From Microstegium vimineum (taxonomy: Eukaryota; Streptophyta; Magnoliopsida; Poales; Poaceae), in the NCBI GenBank assembly GCA_022036555.1, contig CM039129.1:35866051-35930050 (forward strand): a stretch of 64,000 nt of DNA, read 5' to 3'. The notes beneath the pieces were generated by a model, which was not told where the DNA came from, made no database searches, and was given only the letters and a program-made list of their open reading frames with translations. Position 1 is the first letter of the stretch. Each line of letters opens with the position of its first letter. Shown here one piece after another: positions 21,587 through 33,054 of this stretch. The position numbers and the translations under genes are program-made.

Positions 21587-23217
21587 ATCTCCCCTTGATG
21601 AGTGCATTGTCAACACAAGTGCATTTCAGATTTGAGCCACAAGGTAAAGCTCTCCAAATGACCAAAAAGCTAAGAAAGCCAAAATGGGGTCACTTGAGAG
21701 AAGCAAAACGATACCAATAGAGATGACTTCAAAACACGATACCAATTAAAAGCATCCTTAAACACCTCATGACAAATCCACTTACAGATGTCAATCAAAA
21801 GCACATGGGCAACGGCTCGACGCAACCAAGCAAAACAAAGCTAGCCCTCACGAAGAGGCAGAAACGGGCTCAACACCGCTAGCAAGTCCAAGATACCAAT
21901 CACAAACTCTCAAAGCTCAGAAAACCAATTTAAGCACTAAGGGAGCTCAAAAGATACCAATTGAAACCACTTATGTCCCTTAATGCTCAAGAAACACTCG
22001 AAACCTGTCGGAGCCAACAAAGCAAGCTAGACCCTCCAGAAGAGGCAAAGGCTCAACAAATCTTGCAAAAGCTCCCCCTAGGAAAAAGCACACTCAAGAT
22101 ACCAAATGAGCTCTAAACCAATGAGATGCACTTTTTCTCCCCCTTGGAAGTAGATGCTGAAAATGGAATGAAATGCACATCTAGCACATCTCTCTCCCTT
22201 GTTGACACATATAGCTCATCAAACATCAACAACTCAAGATCCGGCTACAAATGCCATGAAATGCAAAATGAGTGCAAAAGCTTCATACTTAGAGCTAAGA
22301 CAATGAATAGATGCTCTAAGTGATGTGATCCTGTGAGAATAGGAAAAGCTCTACGTGCCCAACAAAGAATCAAGTTGAGCTTAAGATCACTTTAGAAGCT
22401 ATTTTAGAGAGCATTACATGTGTGAGCAAGGAATGGGTATCACCTCCTAGAGACAACTAGACATGGCAAACAAGATAGGATCTATCTCAAAGCAATCTCA
22501 TGTATAGCAAGTAAAACTATCCCTAGCAAAGTTCATACAACAAGCCAATGACCCAACTGAATGTTTTTTTAAAATTTCAGAGTCTTGCAGCCAATTTTCA
22601 GTTTTAGGCACATTTAAGTTGTATGGGAGTGGTTGTTAGCAAAGTGATGCCACTTCTTACCAACCGGGCGAAGTCAAAGGACTTGACACACCGGTTTTGG
22701 TCATACACGACACCGCTCAAGTATCGACCTATATGGGAAGCAGTCTCGAACACACGGTGAAGTGCTCACAATGCAGACCCAACTCGATCTTTCTAATTCA
22801 CAAAACAGAGAGGAATTTCATTTTAGATATTAACCATGGTGCTCAAAGGTAGTGAATGAAACAATGAAGAGCCATAGATACAAGCTATATACAAGACAGC
22901 CAAGAAGGATCTTCAAAAGCCTACACATGCTAGTGCCATTTCAGAGGTGACATGGGGAATTTAAATTCAGTTTTAAAGCTTTTCTAACTTAGCTCTATTG
23001 CATATAGATCAAAAAGAGTCTAAGTTAGGAAACACCATAGACACATAAAGTACCTCAAACAGAGCATAGATTCATTATATTGGCTATAAGTATGAAGCTT
23101 AAAATGAACTATGTCACAAATGCAAATGAGATGCAAAATGCATTGACACCAACTAAACACTAACACGACACCAATTGAGAAGAAAGACAAAGAAAAGACA
23201 AAAAGAACCAAAAAGAA
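21587..23217 (-). other. Copia 3' non-coding region
   Basis: About 1.6 kb without a credible ORF between the pol stop and the LTR. The word GATACCAAT recurs (about 21709, 21739, 21891, 21952, with a variant at 22098). Long non-coding or env-like 3' regions are normal for SIRE-type elements; no envelope-like protein is readable here. Confidence 0.6.
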
Positions 23218-25299
23218 CTATGATGCACAAAACTTTTCTCCACTAAATAGGAAAGCAAACACCCAACTCGCCCCGAAGGCGAGAAAACGCAGCTTGATCC
23301 AAAGGCTTAGTGAGAATATCCGCAAGCTGGTTTTGGGTCTCGACATGCCGGAGGTCAATGTCGCCCTTCTCGTAGTGATCACGCAAAAAGTGAAACGGGC
23401 CTCAATGTGCTTGGTCTTCGAATGAAGCACTGGATTTTTAGCCACACTAATTGCACTCGTGCTATCACACAGCAGAGGCACCTTAGTAAGCTCAAGACCG
23501 AAATCTCTCAAAGTGGCAATCATCCAAATCAATTGAGAGCAACAACTAGCCACGGCAACATACTCAGCTTCGCACGTCGACTGTGCCACGATAGATTGTT
23601 TGCGAGAAGACCAAGAAACCAACGAAGACCCGAGAAACCGGCAAGTCCCAGAAGTGGACTTCCGATCAAGACGGCATCCAGCAAAGTCGGCGTCAGAATA
23701 ACCACAAAGAACAAGAGAGGAACAGGTGGAGAACCAAAGCCCAAATTCGGGAGTGAAGCGCAAGTACCTCATGATGCGTTTCACCGTCTGCTTGTGCGAA
23801 GTTTGTGGGGACGCCTGAAAGTGTGCACACAAGCAGACAGCGAACTGAATGTCCGGCGGAGTCGCTGTCAAGTACAGAAGCGACCCGATCATGCTTCGGT
23901 ACTCCGTCTGATCCACCGCCTCTCCTTCCTCGTCCGCATCCAAGGCAGTCGTAGTCGACATGGGTGTTGAAAGAGGCTTTGCCTCACCCATGTCAAACTT
24001 CTTCAAGATGTCCTTCGTGTACTTGCCTTGGTGCACAAACGTCCCTTCCCGGGTTTGCTTGATTTGCAACCCGAGAAAGAAAGTCAACTCTCCCATCATG
24101 CTCATCTCAAATTCCTTGCTCATAAGATCTGCAAACATGGCAACAAGAGCATGAGAAGAACCACCAAAGATGATATCATCCACGTATATTTGGACAAGGA
24201 GAGTGTCTTTGCCTTGCTTGAGGAGAAACAACGTCTTATCTACCGATCCCATTTTAAAGCCCTTAGCAAGAAAAAAGGTGTTTAGCCTATCATACCATGC
24301 TCTAGGTGCTTGTTTCAAACCATACAAAGTTTTGTGAAGTTTAAAAACATGGTTTGGAAACTTGGGATTTTCGAAACCGGGAGGTTGTTTAACATAAACT
24401 TCCTCCTCTATGTAGCCATTTAAGAAAGCACTTTTAACGTCCATTTGAAAAAGTTTAAAACCCTTAGAAGCCGCAAAAGCTAGAAGAATTCTAATGGCTT
24501 CTAAATGAGCTATGGGAGCAAAGGTTTCCTCATAGTCTATTCCCTCCTTTTGACAAAAGCCTTGAGCTACCAACCTAGCCTTGTTGTGCACTACCACCCC
24601 ATCCTCACTTTGTTTATTTTTGAAAACCCATTTGGTACCTATGGGGTGGCAACTAGGTGGTGGAGGAATTAAGACCCAAACGCGGTTTCGCTCAAAGTTT
24701 TCTAACTCCTCATGCATGACATTAACCCAATCCGGATCCATCAAAGCGTGTCCAACATATCGGGGCTCAAAAGACGCGACAAAAGCCGAATGAGCAAAGT
24801 GAGAGAGATAGGACCTAGACCGCGTGACTCGACGGTCGATGTTGCCGATGATGTTCTCCGGCGGGTGCTGCCGCTGGATGTGGCGGGGAGCCTGCCTGGA
24901 CGAAGTGGCCTCCCCCTCGACAGCAGCTGGAGCTCCCTTAGGTGCAACGGGCACCGACTGAGGAAGCTTCTCGAACGGCCTCCATGTAGAGGAAGTAGTC
25001 GGATCGGGACCGTGAGCCGAAGTGGACGTCGCAGGGTCGACGGGGGAACCCAGTGGAGTTGGCTCGGGATCACCCCAATCGACATCATCCTGCTCCTCCT
25101 CCACAAAGATGCTAGTGTTCACCTCATCATCACCTGCAAGCTCAAAAGCAGTGGAAACACAGGGCATAGTCTCATCGAAGGTAATCTCACAAGTCTCCAT
25201 CACTCGGTTAGTCTCAAGATTAAGTGCACGATAAGCACGAGAGTGAGTAGAATAACCAAGAAAGATGTCGTCAGAAGACCGTGATTCAAATTTATCCAA
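23218..25299 (-). pseudogene. Copia reverse transcriptase and RNase H
   Basis: 693 codons. The linker after integrase is followed by the copia RT: a WVLIPPP-type start, GTKWVFKNK, QMDVKSAFLNG, and the catalytic YVDD in LVQIYVDDIIFGGSS. RNase H has the GYSDADFAGCRLDRKSTSG motif and the conserved SRKQSIVAQSTCEAEY. In the last about 60 codons the frame slips after HSKTKHIEARF, and the usual HFLRDH/IFTKPLD ending is readable only in another frame, so a frameshift near 23395-23400 damaged the C-terminus. Integrase lies upstream, overlapping in another frame. Confidence 0.88.
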
Positions 25300-26018
25300 C
25301 TACCGCCCTTTTTGAGGATGAAGCACCTGCACCCAAACACCCGTAGGTGACTTACCTTGGGTGGTCTCCCAAATCGCAACTCATAAGCAGTCTTCTTCTT
25401 GAAAGCTCGGAGGAAAATGCGATTGGAAACATAGCAAGCAGAACTGAGTGCTTCGGCCCAATACCGCATAGGAGTCCTATGCTCATCGAGCATCGTCCTG
25501 GTCATCTCAACAAGGGTCCGATTCTTGCGCTCAACAACACCGTTCTGCTGGGGAGTGTGAGGTGAGGAAAACTGGTGATCGAGACCCAAAGAAGAGCAAA
25601 GAGTTTCAAATTGAGCATTCTTGAATTCTATGCCATTGTCACTGCAGATAGCTCTCATGGCATTCTTAGGTAGCTCATTTTGCAATCTCAAAATCAGATC
25701 TCGAACAAGTGGAAAAGTCTCATCCTTACTCTCCAAAAAGAACACCCAAGAGTATCTCGAGTAGTCATCAACGACTACAACCACATACCACTTCCCTCCT
25801 TCCGACCTGACCCGAGTTGGACCAACTGTGTCCATGTGTAAGAGCTCGCCGGGTCGAGTGGTCATGACCTCAGTCACAGGAGGATGGGAAGCGGCAACCA
25901 TCTTGCCATGCCTGCAAGGATGGCAAATCAAATCCTTCTCGAACTTTAGCTTTGGCAATCCTTGGATAAGGTCCATTGAGCTAAGCCTTGCAAGCAAGTC
26001 AAAACTCAAATGTCCCAA
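25200..26018 (-). pseudogene. Copia integrase
   Basis: Holds the GAG-pre-integrase motif (GHLSFDLLARL), the zinc domain end (CHPCRHGKM), and the catalytic core with Asp in LHMDTVGPTRV, Asp in ICSDNGIEF and Glu in GVVERKNRTL (the copia QQNG form). The frame slips near 25290-25310, and the linker to reverse transcriptase continues in the frame of the next ORF. A stop just upstream (near 26019-26027) separates it from the protease, so at least two lesions break the polyprotein. Confidence 0.88.
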
Positions 26019-26027
26019 TCTCCTATG

Positions 26028-26417
26028 TCACTTCCAAAGCTCGGAAGAAGAACCGGCAAGAAGACAACGAGAAGGTCCGGAAGAGATAGAAAAATCCGCA
26101 CGAAAAACCTTCCCGAAGGGTAAAATCCGGCAAACAAGCTCACCACGAGAGTCCAAAATCCGAGAGAGATTAGGCTTGAAACTCACTTCAAAACCGTCAT
26201 CAAGGAGTTGCGAAACCAAAAGAAGATTAAAATGCAAATTCGCAACCAAAGCAACATCCTTGAGGACAAAAGAAGAGTTCACTCGAATCGACCCTCGGGA
26301 GACAACCTTACCTTTACTCTTATCCCCGAATGTGATATACTCGGTGTGGTGCACGGGGTCGAGGCTGGAGAACCACTTGACACTTCCGGTCATATGTCGT
26401 GAGCATCCGAAATCCAC
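26028..26417 (-). pseudogene. Copia aspartic protease, active-site Ser replaced
   Basis: The typical copia protease context is DSGCSRHMTG; here it reads DFGCSRHMTG, one C-to-T change in the Ser codon of the catalytic DSG triad (near 26400-26410). The rest of the domain is recognisable (VHHTEYITFGDKSKGKV, LKDVALVANLHFNLLLVSQL). It ends at a stop ahead of integrase. This copy would probably not process its polyprotein. Confidence 0.8.
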
Positions 26418-26449
26418 AAGTGAAGTCTCCTCCAGTCCTCCTTCCTACA

Positions 26450-26815
26450 TCAATAAAAAGACATAGGGTGAGCAAACGGACCAACACTGGGGTTAGTAAA
26501 CTGTGAAGGATACCAGTGTTGTCCCACTTGCCCAAAGAATGGGTTAGGAGAAAAACCAAACATCTCCTGTTCCATGGGAGGATAGCGATCACCACGATGG
26601 GGAAAACGTGGTCCGCTAAAAAAGGGTGGAGTAAAGCCACCGCCACGAGGCCCGTAGTCGTATGGGTCACGACCGGTACCCCGCCGGGCACGACCACCAC
26701 GGCAAGCCTGAGAACAGATGCCCAACGGACGACCAACATTCCTGTAGGCGGAATTGATGATCTTTTTCTTCTTGCTGGTGTCTTCCTTCTTCTTCTTTCT
26801 GCCACCGAAGAATGA
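26450..26815 (-). pseudogene. Copia gag-protease spacer
   Basis: A Lys-rich stretch (GGRKKKKEDTSKKKK) is followed by a Gly/Pro/Phe/Arg-rich low-complexity region (YDYGPRGGGFTPPFF, FGFSPNPFFGQVGQ), of the type found between gag and protease in SIRE-like copia. Upstream the same frame meets a TAG near 26846 and copia resemblance ends, so the nucleocapsid core is absent. Confidence 0.6.
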
Positions 26816-26819
26816 GGAA

Positions 26820-27345
26820 GACTGATCTGAAGGATATTCTCCCTAGTCTTTCATTGTGGCCAGATCTAACCACAACAAAACAAAGAAAAGACCGGAGAAA
26901 ATTATTCCATGGCGGCGACATCATCTCCGCCTTGATGTCGTCATCCGGAAATAAAGATCTCGTCATGTCGATGAAGATGGTAACGCCGAAGTTGTCGCCC
27001 TTGTCTTCAACGAAGCCTCCATGGAGAAAACGATCCCACCCTTCTCCTTCACCATTGCTGGAGAAGAGGAGAAGGAGGAGATAAAACTCCAATACCAATA
27101 ACTTTGGCATGGAGAAACCCTAACCTTGAGGACTCGAATACTCGATCTACTGGAGAAACTTATTAAAAACAATGAATCCCTGCTCCCTTCAGCCCCCGGC
27201 GAGATGTCAGAGGGGAAGGGAGGGGGACCAGCGGCGGCGGCAGCGGCAGTGGCCCCTCTCGCGTCGGGCATTTTCCCCTTTCTTTTGGGGGTGATTTTGC
27301 TATTGATTGTGACTATATATGAGTAACCTTTATAAACACATGGTG
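26820..27345 (-). other. Unassigned promoter-like or captured block
   Basis: Not recognised. On the minus strand a TATA-like ATATATAG (near 27313) is followed by a short ORF start (MPDARG and a run of Ala), then a CT-rich stretch, then peptides rich in Leu/Ser. A potential splice acceptor (TTTGTTGTGGTTAG, near 26870) precedes the frame that enters the copia spacer. It could be a host gene 5' end joined to the copia remnant, or the leader of another element. Confidence 0.3.
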
Positions 27346-27353
27346 TTGTCTGC

Positions 27354-27569
27354 TTGCATATTAAGGTTCTAGACGTGAAGATTGGTAAACTCAAGCACCC
27401 GCTCAACAATGAGATGGAGCTCCCTCCCCCACCTAAAAAAAGGAATCATAGGGTTCAATTTGACAAAAAAAAAACAAGCACGGCAGCAAGCAACGGAGCT
27501 TCTTCGTCGTCCGAGCCCCGTTTTATTGTCGAAGATTCATCACCTGCCATTCCAAAAAGAAAAAAATGA
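27354..27569 (+). pseudogene. Orphan exon-like ORF (basic, RVQF motif)
   Basis: An open frame of about 70 codons without an ATG at its start. It is preceded by an acceptor-like CATATTAAG and stops at TGA 27567-27569. The peptide is hydrophilic: a PPPPKKRNHRVQFDKKK segment with an RVxF-type motif, an Ala/Ser-rich linker, and a basic end PKRKK resembling a nuclear-localisation signal. The composition is more protein-like than the surroundings. It may be the last exon of a host gene whose upstream part was displaced by the copia remnant. I do not recognise the family. Confidence 0.3.
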
Positions 27570-27589
27570 CGCACGATTTTTGCATCCGT

Positions 27590-27865
27590 GTAGCTTTATT
27601 AGTGAAGATGTTTTTTTAAAAAAATAATCTCATGAATAACTCTCTAGGTGAAGCTAAAATATTTTAGAAAAAATGTTTGACAAAATCGCTTCACCAACAA
27701 TTTTATGCATGGATATGAGAGAGAAATGGGGAGAGAGTTGAGATAAACTACTTTTTTAGCTTCATCTCATTTTATATCTTTATGAGAGGGAAAAAAATAG
27801 CTTCATACATAAAGTTGTTTTGAAAAAAGAAGTGTTTAAAAAAATAACTTCATAAATAAAGCTAC
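27590..27865. mobile_element. MITE upstream of ACLA
   Basis: About 276 bp with terminal inverted repeats of about 35 bp: GTAGCTTTATTAGTGAAG at the left end, and the reverse complement of TTCATAAATAAAGCTAC at the right end, with a few mismatches. It is AT-rich with no ORF. Target duplications are not clear, so the superfamily is unassigned. It ends about 255 bp upstream of the ACLA TATA box. Confidence 0.65.
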
Positions 27866-28120
27866 CTATGTTTGAAAAAAAAAACCAGCAACAGCCCGAT
27901 GGGGCGGTGGTGTGAATTGTGATGTCACAAACTCACAACCCCTCGCCGCACCAACCCAACCAGATCCCATCCGCCTCCAACCAAACCAAACCAAACCGGC
28001 CGGGAGGGTAGGCCCCACCCAGCCAGTGACCGAAAGAAACCAGCAACAACCACGGCGCGCCGCGGTGGCGGCTGCCCGCCCGCCGCTTGCCTTTCTTTCT
28101 CCCGTCGCGGTGGGCCTCGC

Positions 28121-28128
28121 TATATAAG
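28121..28128 (+). promoter_or_regulatory. ACLA TATA box
   Basis: TATATAAG in a GC-rich stretch, 181 bp upstream of the ACLA start codon. The surrounding about 250 bp (27900-28300) is GC-rich, unlike the MITE to its left, which fits a grass core promoter and 5' UTR. Confidence 0.75.
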
Positions 28129-28308
28129 CCCGTCCGTCTTGCCCGCGCCGCGGCCGCGCACGGCGCACCCGAACCCCGAACGAACACCGCTCGTCGCCCG
28201 CCCGCCCGCTGCAGTTACGCTAGGCTACGCACGCACGCACGCGCCCACCCACCAGCTCCTCCGCTTAGCTTCCAGAAGGCTCGGCTCGGCTCGGTTCGGC
28301 CCGCGGCG

Positions 28309-31300
28309 ATGGCGCGGAAGAAGATCCGGGAGTACGACTCCAAGCGCCTCCTCCGGGAGCACCTCAAGCGTCTCGCCGGCATCGACCTCCAGATCCTCTC
28401 CGCGCAGGTCGATCGGTCTGGGTCACTCCTCACTCCTCCCTTGCCCGCTGCTCCTCGTTCTCCTGCGGTGTGGTGCGGTGCGTGCTTGTCGGATCCCCCG
28501 ATCGGGAATTCTCGGCGTGGGCGGATCTCGGCGGCACCGGCCGCGGATCCTGCTGCCCCGCTCTAGCGAGGGAGTCAGCCTGGGGGCGCGCGGTCACCGT
28601 AGGAACAGGATCGGGTTCCGGAGTCAGCTCGCTCTAGTGGAATTCCGGGGCCAGGCTTCGAACCTGGGCGTTTGCGGAGCTGTTCGTCTCGTTATTATTA
28701 TTAGTTAGTGTTATTTGTTTCGTTATTAGTAGGTGAACTGACTAGTACTTCGGGTTGGAATGTTCAGCACGCCTTCCTTTTATATATGAGAAATGCTCGG
28801 TTGATCAAAATTGGTTTGCTAAAATGCATTTCCATGGTCTGTGACTGTGGTGATTGAAATCTCAACCTCAATAAAATCCAGAAACTTCTAAATAGCAGTA
28901 CATATATTTTGGTTTAGAAGAATTTTACTCTGATAAAATGGGCCTGTGCCAAAAAATCAGTAGATAGGAATAACCAGCTACTTGAGTCCCCTGAGCTCTA
29001 TTCCTTTGCTAAGAACAGGAACTTGTCAGTGCTTCAAGCAAGTCAGGTAAACCCATTGCGTAGTTTGTTTCGCCTGCCTCTTTGAGTGGAAGCCTTTGAA
29101 CAGTTCCAAGAGTTTTCTGCTGTCGTTGATGCTCTGCTAGAAACCCCAAATGCTGGGTTTATTTGTTGTAGAAACACTGATTGAGTTTGTTTGCTCCTGA
29201 GTGAGTTGCTTCCAGTTCTGATGTTCTATATTAGTTATCTTCTTTCACTCACTATAGCATCCCTGTTTCTTACATACAGTACTCGTCAAGATCAGTTGAC
29301 TAAATTTTCAGAATGCTTAATGACAGGTCACACAATCAACGGGTTTCACTGAGCTTGCAAACCAGGAGCCATGGCTTTCATCTATGAAGTTGGTTGTGAA
29401 ACCTGACATGCTCTTCGGGAAACGGGGGAAGAGTGGACTTGTGGCCCTCAACCTAGATCTTGCCCAAGTTCGACAATTTGTCAAGGAGCGGTTGGGAGTT
29501 GAGGTACTGTCATGGCTGACATCTTGTCATGCTTCCACCAGCACAAACTTGATTGTTAAAGCTATTTATAATCTGTATGAATGAATGAATTTGCTCTCTT
29601 ATCTAGGTCGAGATGGGTGGCTGCAAAGCTCCAATTACAACCTTCATAGTCGAGCCATTTGTGCCACATGACCAAGAGTATTACCTTTCGATTGTATCAG
29701 ACAGGCTTGGTAGCACCATTAGTTTCTCAGAGTGTGGAGGTATTGAGATCGAGGAGAACTGGGACAAGGTTAAGACTATCTTTCTTCCCTCAGAGAAGCA
29801 AATGACAGCTGACGTGTGTGCTCCATTGATTGCCACCCTGCCATTGGAGGTAAGCTATTGCACTGTTACTTGTTTATTTATTTATTTTTGTTCCTAGTAG
29901 GCTTGGAACTCGTTAGTGCTGGTAATTCTCAGATTCTTGATTAACCATCAATTCTCAGTTGATTCTCATTGATTGATGATCTGTGCTTGAATTCCAGGTC
30001 CGCACAAAAATAGGTGGTTTCATTAGAGGTGTATTTTCTGTTTTCCAAGGTACGTAGCCCTTGCTTTTCAAAGACAGACAGTTTGTAATTGTTGCTTTTC
30101 CGGTTTCAACACGCAACATATGATGCTCATTGGTTCTTCTACAGACTTGGATTTCTCATTTCTTGAGATGAACCTGTTCACCTTGGTAAATGGTGAACCG
30201 TATCCTCTGGATATGAGAGGAGAACTAGATGACACAGCTGCTTTCAAGAACTTTAATAAGTATGATTCAGGCTTTTGATGTACCTCACAGATCCCAGTTG
30301 TCTCCTTCATATTAATCATACCAACCATTTTTATGGGAAAGGTATATGTTTCTATTGTATTTCCAATTATAACGACTACTGTTTTCATGTACAGGTGGGG
30401 TAACATTGAGTTCCCTCTACCTTTCGGAAGAGTTCTCAGTCCCGCAGAAAGCTTTATCCATGAGCTGGACGAGAAGGTATGTTCATGTAAAAACAGACAA
30501 CTTATACTAGATTCCAACCTTCCCCCTGAAGTATGCTATCTGTAAACCATTACTCCATTGTCCAGTGTTCACATTTCTATTTGGATTAGCTTATGTTGAC
30601 AGTTCTGTATGAACCATTTCTCTTCTTGTAGACAAGTGCTTCTCTGAAATTCACAGTACTGAACCCAAAAGGGCGCATTTGGACAATGGTTGCAGGTGGT
30701 GGTGCTAGTGTCATATATGCGGATACTGTAAGCCTGAATTTCATGCAAACCCTACTCCAAGTTTCTTTGCACCTTTTGATACCTTTTCATCTTAACTTGG
30801 GATAGAAGGAGCTAATATTTAATGACAAAATGTGCCATCTGTGAGGTGCGTGGTGCAATAGTTTCATAGTTCCTCTTGGATACCAGGTTGGAGATTTGGG
30901 ATATGCTTCGGAGCTAGGAAATTATGCAGAGTACAGTGGAGCTCCCAAGGAGGAGGAGGTTCTGCAGTATGCTAGAGTGGTTCTGGATGTAAGAACAGTA
31001 GAACCTTTTAGCTGTCTATCTATTCTGTTCATTACATCTATCTTTCATGAATATGTTTTGAACTTGTGCAGTGCGCTACCTCTGATCCTGATGGTCGTAA
31101 GAGGGCCCTTCTTATCGGAGGAGGTATTGCTAACTTCACCGATGTTGCCGCAACATTTAATGGCATCATTCAGGCTCTAAAAGAGAAGGTAAATTGGACC
31201 ACGAAGTTGGATAGCCGTTCAATTCCCCAACCACTCCCACTTATCTCCATTTAAAATCTTCACCAATCTTGTTTGTTATTTTGTTCTGCAATCTGGCTCC

Positions 31301-31612
31301 AGGAATCCAAATTGAAAGCTGCAAGGATGAACATTTATGTCCGGAGAGGTGGTCCAAACTACCAAACTGGACTCGCTAAAATGCGCACCCTAGGTGCGGA
31401 ACTTGGCGTCCCAATTGAGGTATGATCTCTTTATGCTTCTTTTTTATAAATGTGGTACATTGTATTTCTTTAAAGGGAATCATTGATACCATCTCCATTA
31501 CCCATAAGAGATGCTCTGATGATGCTCAACAAATGCATTGCAGGTCTATGGACCAGAGGCGACCATGACTGGGATCTGCAAAGAAGCCATTGATTGCATC
31601 ATGGCCGCGTAA
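28309..31612 (+). CDS. ACLA: ATP-citrate lyase subunit A (ACLA), 11 exons
   Basis: Cytosolic ATP-citrate lyase makes acetyl-CoA and oxaloacetate from citrate, CoA and ATP. In plants the A subunit (ATP-grasp and citrate-binding part) pairs with a separate B subunit. Exons read as 28309-28407, 29327-29503, 29607-29849, 29998-30049, 30145-30259, 30395-30476, 30632-30727, 30887-30988, 31072-31188, 31303-31419, 31544-31612. All introns are GT-AG and all phases join without a break, giving 422 residues, very close to rice ACLA. Diagnostic segments include MARKKIREYDSKRLL, KPDMLFGKRGKSGLV, SFSECGGIEIEENWDKV, GGGASVIYADTVGDLG, NFTDVAATFNGII and VYGPEATMTGICKEAI. No damage is seen; it is probably functional. 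The first intron is long (919 bp). Confidence 0.97.
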
Positions 31613-31826
31613 ATCACATTGTAGTTGTGCCATTTGAAGTTGCATCCGTTTTTGTACCAGACGTTCAATGTAAGCGGTAAAACAGAGAACGATCATTGGC
31701 ATGAGTAAGCTCGGCCTTTGTAACACAATTTCACAATAATCAAGATCTTGGTTTGGGGAGCTGTGCCACCCTTCTAGGGTGAGCCGGTGAAGAGTAATTT
31801 TATAATGCACTCGTGATCCCAAGATT

Positions 31827-32191
31827 GCATGTTCTTGTTTGGATCAAAGAATTTTCAAAGGAATTTTGAAGGAATACATTTCATAGGAAATGAATCCTTT
31901 GGTAGTGTTTGGAATGAAGTAATGTTGACTTTCCAAAGGAAAGAAATTTATGGTAGTGCAAAACAAAGGAAATAAAACATCCACTCTAACCTAAAGAAAA
32001 GAATTTTTGCTCTCTCTTTCTTCCCATGTTTGCTCATATTTCATGTAGTTTTGTCTCTCTATTCCAAACACCTCAAAGTATTTATTCCTGTGTTTTGTCA
32101 TCCTATAGGTTTTCACTATTCACTCGGTTTTATTTCTGCGTTTTTCATATTCCTTCGTTTTGTATTCCTTTGTTCCAAACAAATCCTCATG
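31827..32191. mobile_element. MITE-like inverted-repeat element downstream of ACLA
   Basis: About 365 bp starting about 215 bp after the ACLA stop. Its ends are imperfect inverted repeats: CTTGTTTGGATCAAAG at the left, matching the reverse complement of CTTTGTTCCAAACAAAT at the right. The interior has further copies of GAATTTT/AAGGAAT. It has no ORF. Target duplication is not certain. It may lie within or just after the ACLA 3' UTR. Confidence 0.6.
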
Positions 32192-32369
32192 GTATTTTCA
32201 GGATAATGAACTGTTTGTTACGGTTTTGAGTTGTGACTACAATTTGCAGGCAAATCAGGATTACAGAGCAAGATATTTACTCATCTTAACGGGTTGTTCT
32301 TTCTTGCTGTAGTAGCTGTTGCTCATTTTTGTTAGTGCAGATCAAAACCTAAGGGATATGTGACACTTA

Positions 32370-32615
32370 GGACATGTTTGGTTCGTTTTTTACGGCACGC
32401 GATCGATTTACAAAGTTATTAGATCCCGTTGGTTGTTGTTTGGTTAGGCTTGACTGCAATCGATCACGGTGCTATCGGTTACAGACCAGCATAAACTCGA
32501 TACCCCTCTCCATTCGGTGTCATCTGATACCAATTACCCTGCAACAGATAACGCTGCTAGTTGTTTCCATTATTGTTCCCACAATCCCAATACAGCACCT
32601 AAACCAAACAACACC
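32370..32615. mobile_element. Tourist-like MITE (PIF/Harbinger)
   Basis: 246 bp, ends GGACATGTTTGGTT and AACCAAACAACACC (imperfect inverted repeats), flanked by the 3-bp duplication TTA (32367-32369 and 32616-32618). The 3-bp TTA/TAA duplication and GG-type ends are those of Tourist MITEs. It is non-coding. Confidence 0.75.
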
Positions 32616-32640
32616 TTAACATCATGCAGCGAGTATATAA

Positions 32641-33051
32641 GAGCATCTCCAACAGTTTGACATTTGGATTTGACATAGTTGGTTTTGGGAAAAAAACAGA
32701 AAATATCTTTTCCAACAGTTTGACAATTGGGGTTGGCATTTTTGCCAAAGTCGCTCCGGGGAGCCGATCTCGCGCATTTTACCGCCCGTGAAACGGGCTG
32801 AGGCAATCTCTGCCCATTTTTTTTCCAATGACGTATGTGAAAAAGGCCCGTGAAAAAGGGGCTCATTTTTTTCTACGGCAGAAAAAAAGCCCCACGCCTG
32901 CATGCCAAGAAAAAAAATATAAGAAACATAGGAAAACAAGGTTTAAGTCCACAATTTCCTTTTGCATCTTTTTACCTTTGGCATATGTATTTTAGAGTTG
33001 ACAAATTCCATATTTTGTCAAACCTAAATTGTCAAACTGTTGGAGTTACTC
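32641..33051. mobile_element. Tourist-like MITE with GAGCATCTCC termini
   Basis: 411 bp with inverted termini GAGCATCTCCAACAGTTTGAC and (reverse complement) GAGTAACTCCAACAGTTTGAC, flanked by TAA on both sides (32638-32640 and 33052-33054). An internal repeat of TCCAACAGTTTGACA sits near 32710. No transposase is encoded. It lies only 22 bp beyond the TTA duplication of the preceding MITE. Confidence 0.8.
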
Positions 33052-33054
33052 TAA

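Larger units (their letters stand above)
19610..26815 (-). mobile_element. Ty1/copia (SIRE/Opie-like) element, 5'-truncated
   Basis: Minus-strand order: Gly-rich gag/protease spacer, protease, integrase, reverse transcriptase/RNase H, long 3' non-coding region, purine tract (CAAGGGGAGAT, at 21587-21597) and 3' LTR (19610-21586). Protease-integrase-RT order defines copia. It inserted into the gypsy gag fragment 19300-19609. No 5' LTR, primer-binding site or gag core is found to the right, so the element is truncated around 26815, and no target duplication can be shown. Confidence 0.8.

Noticed and set aside
28087..28708. Overlapping ORFs of 159 and 189 codons over the ACLA first exon and intron
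   Set aside because: They run through the 5' UTR, exon 1 and intron 1 in other frames; the ACLA exon structure explains the region.
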